6,081 nucleotides of DNA from an uncultured Prevotella sp. (GTDB lineage: Bacteria > Bacteroidota > Bacteroidia > Bacteroidales > Bacteroidaceae): contig CAMQBP010000125.1 of assembly GCA_946999025.1 (NCBI GenBank), forward strand, positions 1 through 6,081. The letters run 5' to 3'. Under the pieces are notes generated by a model, which saw only the letters and a program-made list of their open reading frames with translations, had not been told where the DNA came from and did no database searches. This document shows, in pieces, positions 1 through 6,081 of this stretch. Each line of letters begins with the position of its first letter. The stretch's first letter is position 1. The position numbers were made by a program, and so were the translations under genes.

Positions 1-30
1 GAATCTCCTAAATATTTGTAACATTTAAGT

Positions 31-65
31 ATAAAAAATAAAGAAGCAGGGACTTTCCTGCTTCT
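31..65 (-). terminator. Rho-independent terminator downstream of uvrA
   Basis: Positions 42-50 (AGAAGCAGG) and 57-65 (CCTGCTTCT) are perfect inverted repeats, giving a 9-bp stem with a 6-base loop. Read on the minus strand, the hairpin is followed at once by a T-rich run (complement of 31-41, TTATTTTTTAT). This is the classic layout of an intrinsic terminator for minus-strand transcripts. It lies 33 bases past the uvrA stop codon, so it probably ends the transcript carrying uvrA and the gene upstream of it. On the plus strand the hairpin is followed by ACAAAATAAGG, which is not a T tract, so termination looks one-directional. Confidence 0.85.
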
Positions 66-97
66 ACAAAATAAGGCTGGCCCTATAGGAAAAGGGG

Positions 98-2926
98 TTA
101 GCCTTTAAGTTCTTGTTTTAAGAATTTTGGGGTGTATCCCTTACTGCTTTTGGCCACTTCTTCAGGCGTTCCCGTGGTTAAAACCATGCCGCCGCCACGT
201 CCACCCTCTGGTCCCATGTCAATGATGTAATCGGCCAACTTGATGACATCCAGGTTGTGTTCGATGATGATAACCGTGTTACCACGATCAACCAACTGCT
301 GAAGCACGTCCATCAAGATGCGGATGTCCTCGAAATGCAATCCAGTGGTTGGCTCATCGAGGATATACAGCGTCTTTCCAGTGTCACGTTTGGATAATTC
401 GGTAGCCAACTTCACCCGCTGACTCTCACCGCCCGAAAGGGTAGTGGAGGGCTGTCCCAGTTTGATGTAGCCTAAGCCAACGTCCTGAATGGTTTTGATT
501 TTGTGTAGAATGTTAGGCACGGCATCGAAAAATTCTACCGCCTGATTGATGGTCATGTCCAGCACGTCGGCAATACTTTTGCCTTTATATCTCACTTCAA
601 GTGTCTCGCGGTTGTAGCGTTTTCCATGGCAAACCTCGCACGGCACCATCACATCGGGCAGAAAATTCATTTCTATCGTCTTGTAACCATTGCCACCGCA
701 GGCCTCACATCGTCCACCTTTCACGTTAAACGAGAAGCGCCCAGGTTTGTAACCCCGTATTTTAGCCTCGGGTAGGTTGACGAAGAGCGACCGGATGTCG
801 CTGAACACGCCCGTGTAGGTGGCTGGGTTGCTGCGAGGAGTTCGCCCTAACGGACTTTGATCTACATCCACCACCTTATCTATATAGTCGATGCCTTCTA
901 TCGAATTGTACGGCATTGGCTTTTTCAGCGAGCGATAAAAATGCTTCGACAGTATGGGCTGCAGCGTTTCGTTGATGAGGGTAGACTTGCCAGAGCCAGA
1001 CACGCCGGTGACGACAATGAGTTTTCCAAGCGGAAACTCCACGTCAATATCCTTCAAGTTGTTACCTTTTGCCCCCTTTATCCAAATGCTTTTGCCGTTG
1101 CCCTCACGCCGTTTCGCTGGTATCTCAATAGCTCGCTTGCCATTTAGATAATCGGCCGTGATGGTATGTTGCCGGAGCATTTGCTTCGGAGTGCCTTGAA
1201 AAACCACCTCACCCCCTTTGCGTCCAGCCTTTGGGCCAATGTCTATAATGTAGTCGGCAGCTAACATCATGTCTTTATCGTGTTCCACGACAATGACAGA
1301 GTTGCCCATGTCGCGCAATTCTTTTAGTGAGTGGATGAGTCGTTCGTTATCTCTTTGGTGCAAACCAATGCTGGGTTCGTCGAGAATGTACAGCACATTG
1401 ACCAGTTGTGAGCCAATTTGAGTGGCCAGTCTGATGCGCTGGCTCTCGCCTCCGGACAAAGAGGCAGACGCGCGGTTGAGTGAAAGATAGTCGAGACCAA
1501 CTTCAAGTAAGAAGCTCACGCGTGCTCTCAATTCTTTCACTATCTCTGTGGCAATGGCCCTTTGCTGATTGTCCAGATGTTCCTCCACATGGTCGAGCCA
1601 CTCTTTCAGTTCAGTGATGTCGAGGTTGGCAATCTCTGAAATGTTTCGATTCCATAGCTTGTACGACAGAGATTCTCGCTTGAGCCTCATGCCGTTGCAT
1701 TCGGGGCAAGTGGTTGTGGCAAGAAATTGGTCAGCCCATTTTTGTCCGGCTGTCGAATCATCATTCTCCATGACCGTACGCAGGTATTTGATGATGCCTT
1801 CAAAAGTCACAAAATAGTCACTGCTGGTACGAACTAAATCTTTGGAAATTTTGATGTTTTCAAGGCTCCCGTAAAGTATTTCGTCAACCACATCCTGCGG
1901 TATGTCTTTGAATGGAGTCTTGAGCGTTAAGTCGTATTTGTGCAAGATGGCATCGATTTGCCAGAATATCATCTGGTTCTTGTATTTGCCCAATGGGACG
2001 ATAGCACCATCATGTATACTGAGTTTGTCATTCGGGATGACTTTTGAAAGATCAATCTCGTTGACATAGCCCAAACCTTTGCAATGCTCACAGGCACCCT
2101 CTGGCGAGTTGAAAGAAAAGATGTTGGGGGCGGGTTCACCGTATGAAATGCCGCTGACGGGGTCCATCAGCCGTTTGGAGAAATTGCGTATTTCGCCCGT
2201 TTCTTTGTCCATAATCATGATGACACCGTCGCCTTGCTTCATGGCTATCTGCACTGTTTTCTTTAGTCGCTCATCATCTTTGCCACGCACCTGCAACTTG
2301 TCGATCACCACCTCAATGTTGTGGTTCTTATATCGGTCAACCCTCATGCCGCGAACAATCTCCTTGATTTCTCCATCTACCCGCATGTAGAGATAGCCTT
2401 TGCGCCGCATACTGTCGAAGAGTTCGCGATAGTGACCTTTTCTTTGCCTGACCAAGGGAGACAAAATGTAGATGCGCCTGTCCGCATAGTCGTTGAGAAT
2501 CATCTCAATAACCTTCTCTTCGGTGTATTTTATCATTTTTTCACCCGACAGATAGCTGTATGCCGTACCGGCTCGGGCATAGAGAAGGCGCAGGTAGTCG
2601 TATATTTCGGTGGTCGTACCAACGGTAGAACGGGGATTTTTGTTGGTGGTTTTCTGCTCAATGCTGATGACAGGAGACAGTCCTGTGATTTTATCTACGT
2701 CGGGTCTTTCCAGGTTGCCGAGGAAGTTTCTGGCGTATGCCGAGAACGTTTCGATATACCTTCGTTGGCCTTCGGCAAAAATGGTGTCGAATGCCAAGGA
2801 TGATTTTCCTGAACCTGATAAGCCTGTAATAACGGTGAGTGCATTGCGTGGAATCTCTACATCGATGTTCTTAAGATTGTGTACGCGCGCACCCCATATA
2901 TTGATCTTTTCGTCTTCGCGAGTCAT
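98..2926 (-). CDS. uvrA: UvrABC excinuclease subunit A (UvrA)
   Basis: This is the damage-sensing ATPase of nucleotide excision repair. As a cytoplasmic dimer it scans DNA with UvrB, loads UvrB at the lesion and then leaves. The protein has 942 residues, the normal length for the family (940 in E. coli). Both ABC modules are intact: Walker A at 35-42 (GLSGSGKS) and 641-648 (GVSGSGKS), signatures at 490-497 (LSGGESQR) and 830-837, and Walker B segments around 512-518 and 854-860 (LYILDEP). The UvrB-binding insertion is present at roughly 120-245, which argues for true UvrA rather than the shorter UvrA2 type. The second zinc module has all four cysteines (C740, C743, C763, C766). The first keeps only C279 and C282; the expected earlier pair appears replaced by D255 and S258. 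A further CxxC occurs at 407-410. The ATG at 2926 starts the conserved N-terminus and has AGGA about 14 bases upstream (also CAGGA, about 5 bases). A terminator follows the stop, and the gene is probably co-transcribed with the secreted-protein gene upstream. Confidence 0.98.
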   Translation of the reverse strand: MTREDEKINIWGARVHNLKNIDVEIPRNALTVITGLSGSGKSSLAFDTIFAEGQRRYIETFSAYARNFLGNLERPDVDKITGLSPVISIEQKTTNKNPRSTVGTTTEIYDYLRLLYARAGTAYSYLSGEKMIKYTEEKVIEMILNDYADRRIYILSPLVRQRKGHYRELFDSMRRKGYLYMRVDGEIKEIVRGMRVDRYKNHNIEVVIDKLQVRGKDDERLKKTVQIAMKQGDGVIMIMDKETGEIRNFSKRLMDPVSGISYGEPAPNIFSFNSPEGACEHCKGLGYVNEIDLSKVIPNDKLSIHDGAIVPLGKYKNQMIFWQIDAILHKYDLTLKTPFKDIPQDVVDEILYGSLENIKISKDLVRTSSDYFVTFEGIIKYLRTVMENDDSTAGQKWADQFLATTTCPECNGMRLKRESLSYKLWNRNISEIANLDITELKEWLDHVEEHLDNQQRAIATEIVKELRARVSFLLEVGLDYLSLNRASASLSGGESQRIRLATQIGSQLVNVLYILDEPSIGLHQRDNERLIHSLKELRDMGNSVIVVEHDKDMMLAADYIIDIGPKAGRKGGEVVFQGTPKQMLRQHTITADYLNGKRAIEIPAKRREGNGKSIWIKGAKGNNLKDIDVEFPLGKLIVVTGVSGSGKSTLINETLQPILSKHFYRSLKKPMPYNSIEGIDYIDKVVDVDQSPLGRTPRSNPATYTGVFSDIRSLFVNLPEAKIRGYKPGRFSFNVKGGRCEACGGNGYKTIEMNFLPDVMVPCEVCHGKRYNRETLEVRYKGKSIADVLDMTINQAVEFFDAVPNILHKIKTIQDVGLGYIKLGQPSTTLSGGESQRVKLATELSKRDTGKTLYILDEPTTGLHFEDIRILMDVLQQLVDRGNTVIIIEHNLDVIKLADYIIDMGPEGGRGGGMVLTTGTPEEVAKSSKGYTPKFLKQELKG

Positions 2927-2953
2927 TTGTATCCTGTTGCTTCCTAAATTGTT

Positions 2954-3673
2954 TTATTTACCCATCTTGGTGCCACCATCTTCATTGTATCCTCTCAATA
3001 AATTCACGTCTGTTTTGATGTTGAAGGTTCTTCCGTCGGCACCCTTTGCTTTGACTAAACAGAAGTAAACGCCTTGCTTCACGTCTTTGCCTTGGAACTT
3101 TCCATCCCAACCATCGGCTGGATTTGTCCACTCGAATAGCTTTTGTCCCCATCGGTTGAAAATGTATGCCTTGAACTCTGTCAGACTTTGCCAACCGTCT
3201 TTGGCTTTATAGATGTCATTGATGCCATCACCATTAGGTGAAAAAGCATTAGGCATTTCCAACTTACTTTCTGAAATAGCAACAGTTATCGGTGATGCAT
3301 CAGCCCAATATTCCTCCGTATACTTCACCGAGTCGGTGCCATGAGTGAAGATGGCGTAGAGCACAACTCGATGCGAACCCGCCTTGGTGAAGGTCACTTC
3401 AGTATCTTGTTCGTAGCGTATGAGATATGGTTTCTCGTCACCTTCAAGGGTAAATCGCCATTCGTAATAAGCGTTCCAGTCGCCTTGGTTCGCTACATTT
3501 GCAGAAAATTTGGCCTGTAAAGGTGCTGAACCACTAAATTCGGTGACCGCCTCACTCGTTTCGCCATCTACGGTTGTGAAGATAGCAGATGGACTTATCG
3601 TGGGTGTTTCTTGTGCCATCATGTGCAAAGAGGTTAGCAGCATGAGAATGAATAAGGCTGTCTTAATTTTCAT
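2954..3673 (-). CDS. Secreted PKD-like protein with gliding-motility/T9SS C-terminal domain
   Basis: This predicted 239-residue protein has a signal peptide at 1-20 (MKIKTALFILMLLTSLHMMA, then Q21), so it enters the periplasm by Sec. Residues about 45-135 look like a PKD/Ig-type beta-sandwich (YYEWRF at 69-74, then alternating strands such as HRVVLYAIF). Residues about 139-227 match the gliding motility-associated C-terminal domain family (TIGR04131/CHU_C type): PNAFSPNGDGIND at 141-153, FNRWGQKLFEW at 172-182, GWDGKFQGKDVKQGVYFC at 188-205. In Bacteroidota such domains serve as sorting signals for type IX secretion, so surface export is inferred. A hydrophilic tail of about 12 residues follows the usual domain end (LLR at 225-227). 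An in-frame ATG at 3736 would add 21 residues, but it lies upstream of the predicted promoter and would bury the signal peptide, so 3673 is preferred. No Shine-Dalgarno is seen; the leader is A-rich. The gene ends 27 bases before uvrA. The exact function is unknown. Confidence 0.88.
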   Translation of the reverse strand: MKIKTALFILMLLTSLHMMAQETPTISPSAIFTTVDGETSEAVTEFSGSAPLQAKFSANVANQGDWNAYYEWRFTLEGDEKPYLIRYEQDTEVTFTKAGSHRVVLYAIFTHGTDSVKYTEEYWADASPITVAISESKLEMPNAFSPNGDGINDIYKAKDGWQSLTEFKAYIFNRWGQKLFEWTNPADGWDGKFQGKDVKQGVYFCLVKAKGADGRTFNIKTDVNLLRGYNEDGGTKMGK

Positions 3674-3715
3674 TTTTGATTCGTTTTGAATAACAAGGAT
3701 AGTGGAATCCGAAGA

Positions 3716-3723
3716 CAAAGATA
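3716..3723 (-). promoter_or_regulatory. Predicted Bacteroidota -7 promoter element for the minus-strand genes
   Basis: Read on the minus strand this octamer is TATCTTTG, an exact match to the Bacteroidota sigma-ABfr consensus TAnnTTTG. A start of transcription a few bases downstream (near 3710) would leave a leader of about 37 bases before the ATG at 3673. I see no good TTTG-like -33 element at the expected 19-21 base spacing, so the call rests on the -7 box and its placement. It would drive the T9SS-domain gene and, by read-through, uvrA; I saw no matching box in the short gap before uvrA. Confidence 0.5.
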
Positions 3724-3767
3724 GTAAAAGATTCATGACTAATAGTGAGGTGTTGAATATTTTTTTG

Positions 3768-3775
3768 TATTTTTG
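3768..3775 (+). promoter_or_regulatory. Predicted Bacteroidota -7 promoter element for the plus-strand cluster
   Basis: The octamer TATTTTTG matches the Bacteroidota consensus TAnnTTTG exactly. It sits directly before the LysM gene, and a transcript would begin around 3780-3782, giving a very short leader. A T-rich run (3759-3766) precedes it. No convincing TTTG -33 element occurs 19-21 bases upstream (the only TTG, 3753-3755, is too close). It would drive the three tightly spaced plus-strand genes. Confidence 0.5.
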
Positions 3776-3784
3776 CAGTTAAAT

Positions 3785-3789
3785 AAGGA
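3785..3789 (+). promoter_or_regulatory. Shine-Dalgarno-like AAGGA bearing on the LysM gene start
   Basis: AAGGA overlaps the first base of the ATG at 3789, so it cannot serve that codon. It is 8 bases ahead of the in-frame ATG at 3798, which is ideal spacing, and 14 ahead of the ATG at 3804. It therefore favours 3798 as the start if a Shine-Dalgarno is used. Bacteroidota often initiate without one, so the evidence is not decisive. Confidence 0.4.
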
Positions 3790-5192
3790 TGAAAACAATG
3801 AACATGAAGCCTGTATTTAAAAATATATTACTTGCAGTTTTAATGCTTTTCAGCATTGAAGCCATTGCGCAAGTTAACCAATGGCGTGACATTTATGAAG
3901 CCAAGAAGAAAGATACCGTATTCGGTATTGCACGAAAATATGGTGTTTCCGTTCCCGATTTGATGGATGCTAATCCTGAAATGAAAGAGGAAGGATATGA
4001 GTTGAAGAAGGGGGATACCGTCTTCATACCATTTGTTAAGAAACAGTCTACTGCGACAACTGGCTCGATCAAGGCACAAACACCTTCGTCAAAAGCATCT
4101 GCCAAATCGCAATCGGTTAGCAATATGGACATCACCAAGCGTGCCATTCGCATTGGTGTGATGCTCCCTTTGCACGATGTTGATGGTGATGGTCGCAGAA
4201 TGGTGGAGTATTATCGTGGTTTGTTGCTGGCTTGTGATGACTTGAAGGCAAAAGGCATTTCAACCGATATCCATGCGTGGAATGTTCCAATTGATGTTGA
4301 TATCCGCCAAACTTTGCTGGATCCGAATGCCAAAAGTTGTGACATTATTTTCGGTCCGTTATACACCAAGCAAGTAAAACATCTGGGAGATTTTTGCAAG
4401 AAGTTTGGAATTAAAATGGTCATTCCGTTCTCTATCGAAGGTGGTGAGGTGTCCAACAACCCTCAGATATTCCAAATATATCAGTCGGCAGACAGTCAAG
4501 CGCAAGACGCTATACGTGCTTACCTGGATCGTTTTCCTAACCATCATCCGGTATTCATTGACTGCAATGATGCTGCGAGTACAAAAGGCATCTTCACTTT
4601 TCCGTTGAGAAAGCAGTTAGAAGCCAAAGGCATCAAGTATAACATCACCAACTTGAAGTCGAGCGAGGAAGCTTTTGCAAAGTCGTTCAGCTTGTCAAAG
4701 CCTAATGTTGTCATTCTGAATACTGGGCGTTCACCCGAATTGAACGTGGCGTTGGCAAAGATTGATGGGCTGAAGGCAGCCAACCCCGCATTGTCGGTGG
4801 CGTTGTTTGGCTACACAGAGTGGCTGATGTATACGAAAGTGTATTTCGATTACTTCTGCAAGTATGAAACTTATATACCGACAGTTGCTTATTATAATGC
4901 GCTCTCTCCTCAAACCAAGCGGATTGAATACAAGTATCGACAGTGGTTTAAGGAAGAGATGCAAGGCGCTCTTCCACGATTTGCACTGACTGGTTACGAT
5001 CAGGCAAGTTATTTTTGTCAAGGACTTCATCGATATGGCATGAACTTCTCAGGAAGCAAAGCGGAGAATATGCATACGCCATTGCAAACTCCATTACATT
5101 TCAGGCAGGTCGCTAACGGTGGCAGGCAGAATGCCAATTTCATGTTGATTCATTATAAGAACAACCGAACCATCGAGAGTATCACTTATTAA
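3789..5192 (+). CDS. Secreted LysM protein with PBP1-like periplasmic-binding domain
   Basis: The predicted 467-residue protein has an N-terminal signal peptide (about 1-28, ending AIAQ, no lipobox cysteine), so it is probably soluble in the periplasm. Residues about 34-82 form one LysM domain (KKKDTVFGIARKYGVSV, then DANPEM and KKGDTVFIP), a fold that binds the glycan part of peptidoglycan. A Ser/Thr/Lys-rich linker spans about 84-115. From residue 119 onward the sequence follows type I periplasmic-binding proteins (Leu/Ile/Val-receptor fold): RIGVMLPL at 121-128, YYRGLLLACDDL at 141-152, DIIFGPLY at 185-192, FGIKMVIPFS at 206-215, then a second lobe with strands such as HPVFIDCND (253-261) and NVVILN (306-311). 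It would likely be annotated as a LysM or amino-acid ABC substrate-binding protein, but no ABC transporter genes are next to it. The ligand is unknown. The start may be 3798 rather than 3789 because of the AAGGA at 3785. It is the first gene of a tight three-gene cluster. Confidence 0.88.
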   Translation: MKTMNMKPVFKNILLAVLMLFSIEAIAQVNQWRDIYEAKKKDTVFGIARKYGVSVPDLMDANPEMKEEGYELKKGDTVFIPFVKKQSTATTGSIKAQTPSSKASAKSQSVSNMDITKRAIRIGVMLPLHDVDGDGRRMVEYYRGLLLACDDLKAKGISTDIHAWNVPIDVDIRQTLLDPNAKSCDIIFGPLYTKQVKHLGDFCKKFGIKMVIPFSIEGGEVSNNPQIFQIYQSADSQAQDAIRAYLDRFPNHHPVFIDCNDAASTKGIFTFPLRKQLEAKGIKYNITNLKSSEEAFAKSFSLSKPNVVILNTGRSPELNVALAKIDGLKAANPALSVALFGYTEWLMYTKVYFDYFCKYETYIPTVAYYNALSPQTKRIEYKYRQWFKEEMQGALPRFALTGYDQASYFCQGLHRYGMNFSGSKAENMHTPLQTPLHFRQVANGGRQNANFMLIHYKNNRTIESITY

Positions 5193-5217
5193 TGAATTGT
5201 TTTTGAAAGATTTTTAA

Positions 5218-5964
5218 ATGAAAAAGTCGGTATTTTCTCTACTGTTCATCTTGTTTCCTTTGTGGCTTTTTGCCCAGGTAGGCAACTATCGTAACGAGTT
5301 TGCTGTGGGCGTTAATGGCGGCTATGTTCTCAGTAATGCCGGCTTTGTACCCAAAGTCACGCAAGGCTTACATGGTGGTATGACGGGAGGACTCACGTTG
5401 CGTTATACATCAGAGAAGTACTTCAAGACCATTTGTTCCATTTATGCCGAGGTGAACTATACACAAGGTGGATGGAAAGAAAACATAGTTGACTTGAAAG
5501 ATCAACCAGTTGTGAACGGTGAAACAGGCCTCACCGAAGAATATAGCAGAACCATCAATTATATACAAGTACCCATCTTTGCTCATTTGGCATGGGGAAA
5601 AGAGGGCAGGGGCTTTCAATTTTTCTTTCAAGCTGGTCCTCAGTTCGGTTATATGCTGAATGAAAATACCAGCCTAAACTTTGACTTGGACCATGCAAAC
5701 CTGAATGATAGAGCCAATAAAGAGACGACCCAATACAAAATGCCTGTGGAACACAAGTTTGATTATGGCATTGTAGCGGGAATCGGAGTGGAGTATTCGT
5801 TGCCTAAGCTGGGGCATCTTTTGCTTGATGCGCGTTATTATTATGGTTTGGCAAATATCTATGGTGATACCAAGAGAGATTATTTTGCCAAGTCCAACTT
5901 GTCTAATATCGTCGTAAAGCTATCTTATCTTTTTGATATAACTAAAACCAATTTAAAAAAATAA
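5218..5964 (+). CDS. PorT-family outer-membrane beta-barrel protein
   Basis: The predicted 248-residue protein has a short signal peptide (1-20, MKKSVFSLLFILFPLWLFAQ). The mature part is a run of amphipathic, aromatic-rich strands with glycine-rich turns: FAVGVNGGYVLS at 28-39, GGMTGGLTLRYT at 53-64, ICSIYAEVNYTQGGW at 72-86, FQFFFQAGPQFGYML at 133-147, YGIVAGIGVEYSL at 183-195, LLLDARYYYGLANI at 201-214 and a last strand IVVKLSYLFD at 231-240. The segment INYIQVPIFAHLAWG (113-127) is the recurring 'YIQ(I/V)P' hallmark of PorT/OMP_b-brl_2 proteins. About eight strands are expected, which usually means a narrow barrel and not a wide pore. PorT itself belongs to T9SS biogenesis in Porphyromonas gingivalis, but the family is large and this need not be its ortholog. 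A tail of 8 residues follows the last strand. It starts 25 bases after the LysM gene and ends 4 bases before the transporter gene, so the three are probably co-transcribed. Confidence 0.88.
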   Translation: MKKSVFSLLFILFPLWLFAQVGNYRNEFAVGVNGGYVLSNAGFVPKVTQGLHGGMTGGLTLRYTSEKYFKTICSIYAEVNYTQGGWKENIVDLKDQPVVNGETGLTEEYSRTINYIQVPIFAHLAWGKEGRGFQFFFQAGPQFGYMLNENTSLNFDLDHANLNDRANKETTQYKMPVEHKFDYGIVAGIGVEYSLPKLGHLLLDARYYYGLANIYGDTKRDYFAKSNLSNIVVKLSYLFDITKTNLKK

Positions 5965-5968
5965 ATCT

Positions 5969-6081
5969 ATGTTTGAAAATCAACCTAAAGGCCTTTTTGC
6001 TTTGGCACTGGCCAACACTGGCGAGCGATTTGGTTATTACACCATGATTGCCGTGTTTGTATTGTTTTTAAGAGCTAACTT
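5969..6081 (+). CDS. POT/PTR-family peptide MFS transporter, N-terminal fragment (cut by window end)
   Basis: Only the first 37 complete codons are inside the window; the frame is open at the right edge. They encode a short cytoplasmic start (MFENQPKGL), then the first membrane helix with ANTGERFGYYTMIAVFVLFL at 15-34. This matches the N-terminal signature region of proton-coupled oligopeptide transporters (ExxERFxYY), which import di- and tripeptides across the inner membrane with protons. The ERFGYY half is intact, but the first glutamate of the motif is an asparagine (N16). No Shine-Dalgarno is evident; the leader is A-rich, as is common in Bacteroidota. The start follows the barrel gene's stop by 4 bases with no terminator between, so it belongs to the same transcription unit. 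Substrate cannot be judged from this fragment; family assignment is fairly firm. Confidence 0.85.
   Translation, partial: MFENQPKGLFALALANTGERFGYYTMIAVFVLFLRAN

Noticed and set aside
75..106. Second hairpin (GGCTGGCCC with GGGTTAGCC) overlapping the uvrA stop codon
   Set aside because: It is 9 bp on the plus strand only by counting two G-T pairs, and there is no plus-strand gene to terminate. On the minus strand, where uvrA is transcribed, two A-C mismatches break it.
2321..3068. Long plus-strand open frames of 160 and 152 codons (2321-2803 and 2610-3068) opposite uvrA
   Set aside because: They lie antisense to a clearly conserved gene, show no recognisable domain or signal, and their composition follows the complement of uvrA codons.
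2982..3194. Minus-strand open frame of 70 codons inside the T9SS-domain gene
   Set aside because: It is a shifted frame of the conserved C-terminal domain, which is itself intact in the main frame, so it is neither a separate gene nor a sign of a frameshift.
3674..3736. N-terminal extension of the T9SS-domain gene from an ATG at 3736
   Set aside because: It would put 21 residues before a normal signal peptide and lies upstream of the predicted -7 element at 3716-3723, so it is probably not transcribed.
3731..3740. Small palindrome TCATGA in the divergent region as an operator
   Set aside because: Six bases with poor flanking symmetry are expected by chance in AT-rich intergenic DNA.
4731..5030. 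Minus-strand open frame of 99 codons opposite the LysM/PBP1-like gene
   Set aside because: The plus-strand frame is well supported by its domains; the antisense frame has no recognisable features.

Overview
The window reads as ordinary chromosome of a Bacteroidota bacterium, most likely Bacteroidales (Prevotella-like). Four things point there: signal peptides ending in the typical '...AQ'; a protein with the gliding-motility/type IX secretion (T9SS) C-terminal domain; a PorT-family outer-membrane barrel; and TAnnTTTG promoter elements in the one divergent intergenic region. Base composition is moderate and looks even across the genes. I see no mobile element, tRNA, rRNA or CRISPR array.

Layout. 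Positions 1-97 are non-coding and hold a strong intrinsic terminator for the minus strand. Positions 98-2926 (minus) are a complete uvrA, subunit A of the UvrABC nucleotide excision repair nuclease. Just upstream of it on the same strand, 27 bases away, lies a gene (2954-3673) for a small secreted protein with a PKD-like region and a T9SS-type C-terminal domain. These two probably form one transcription unit that ends at the terminator. Positions 3674-3788 are a divergent promoter region with one TAnnTTTG element on each strand.

To the right, three plus-strand genes are packed tightly (gaps of 25 and 4 bases). They encode a secreted LysM protein with a periplasmic-binding-protein (PBP1-like) fold (3789-5192), a PorT-family outer-membrane beta-barrel (5218-5964), and the start of a POT/PTR-family peptide transporter (5969 to the window edge). 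One gene acts in the periplasm next to peptidoglycan, one in the outer membrane and one in the inner membrane. A joint envelope role, such as sensing or taking up peptides or cell-wall fragments, is possible but is inference from gene order only.

The points most worth a second look are the LysM plus PBP1-fold architecture and its three-gene cluster, the missing first glutamate of the POT ExxER motif, the missing first cysteine pair in UvrA's first zinc module, and the pairing of a repair gene with a T9SS cargo-like gene. I found no clear-cut novel system; the three-gene envelope cluster is the best candidate.
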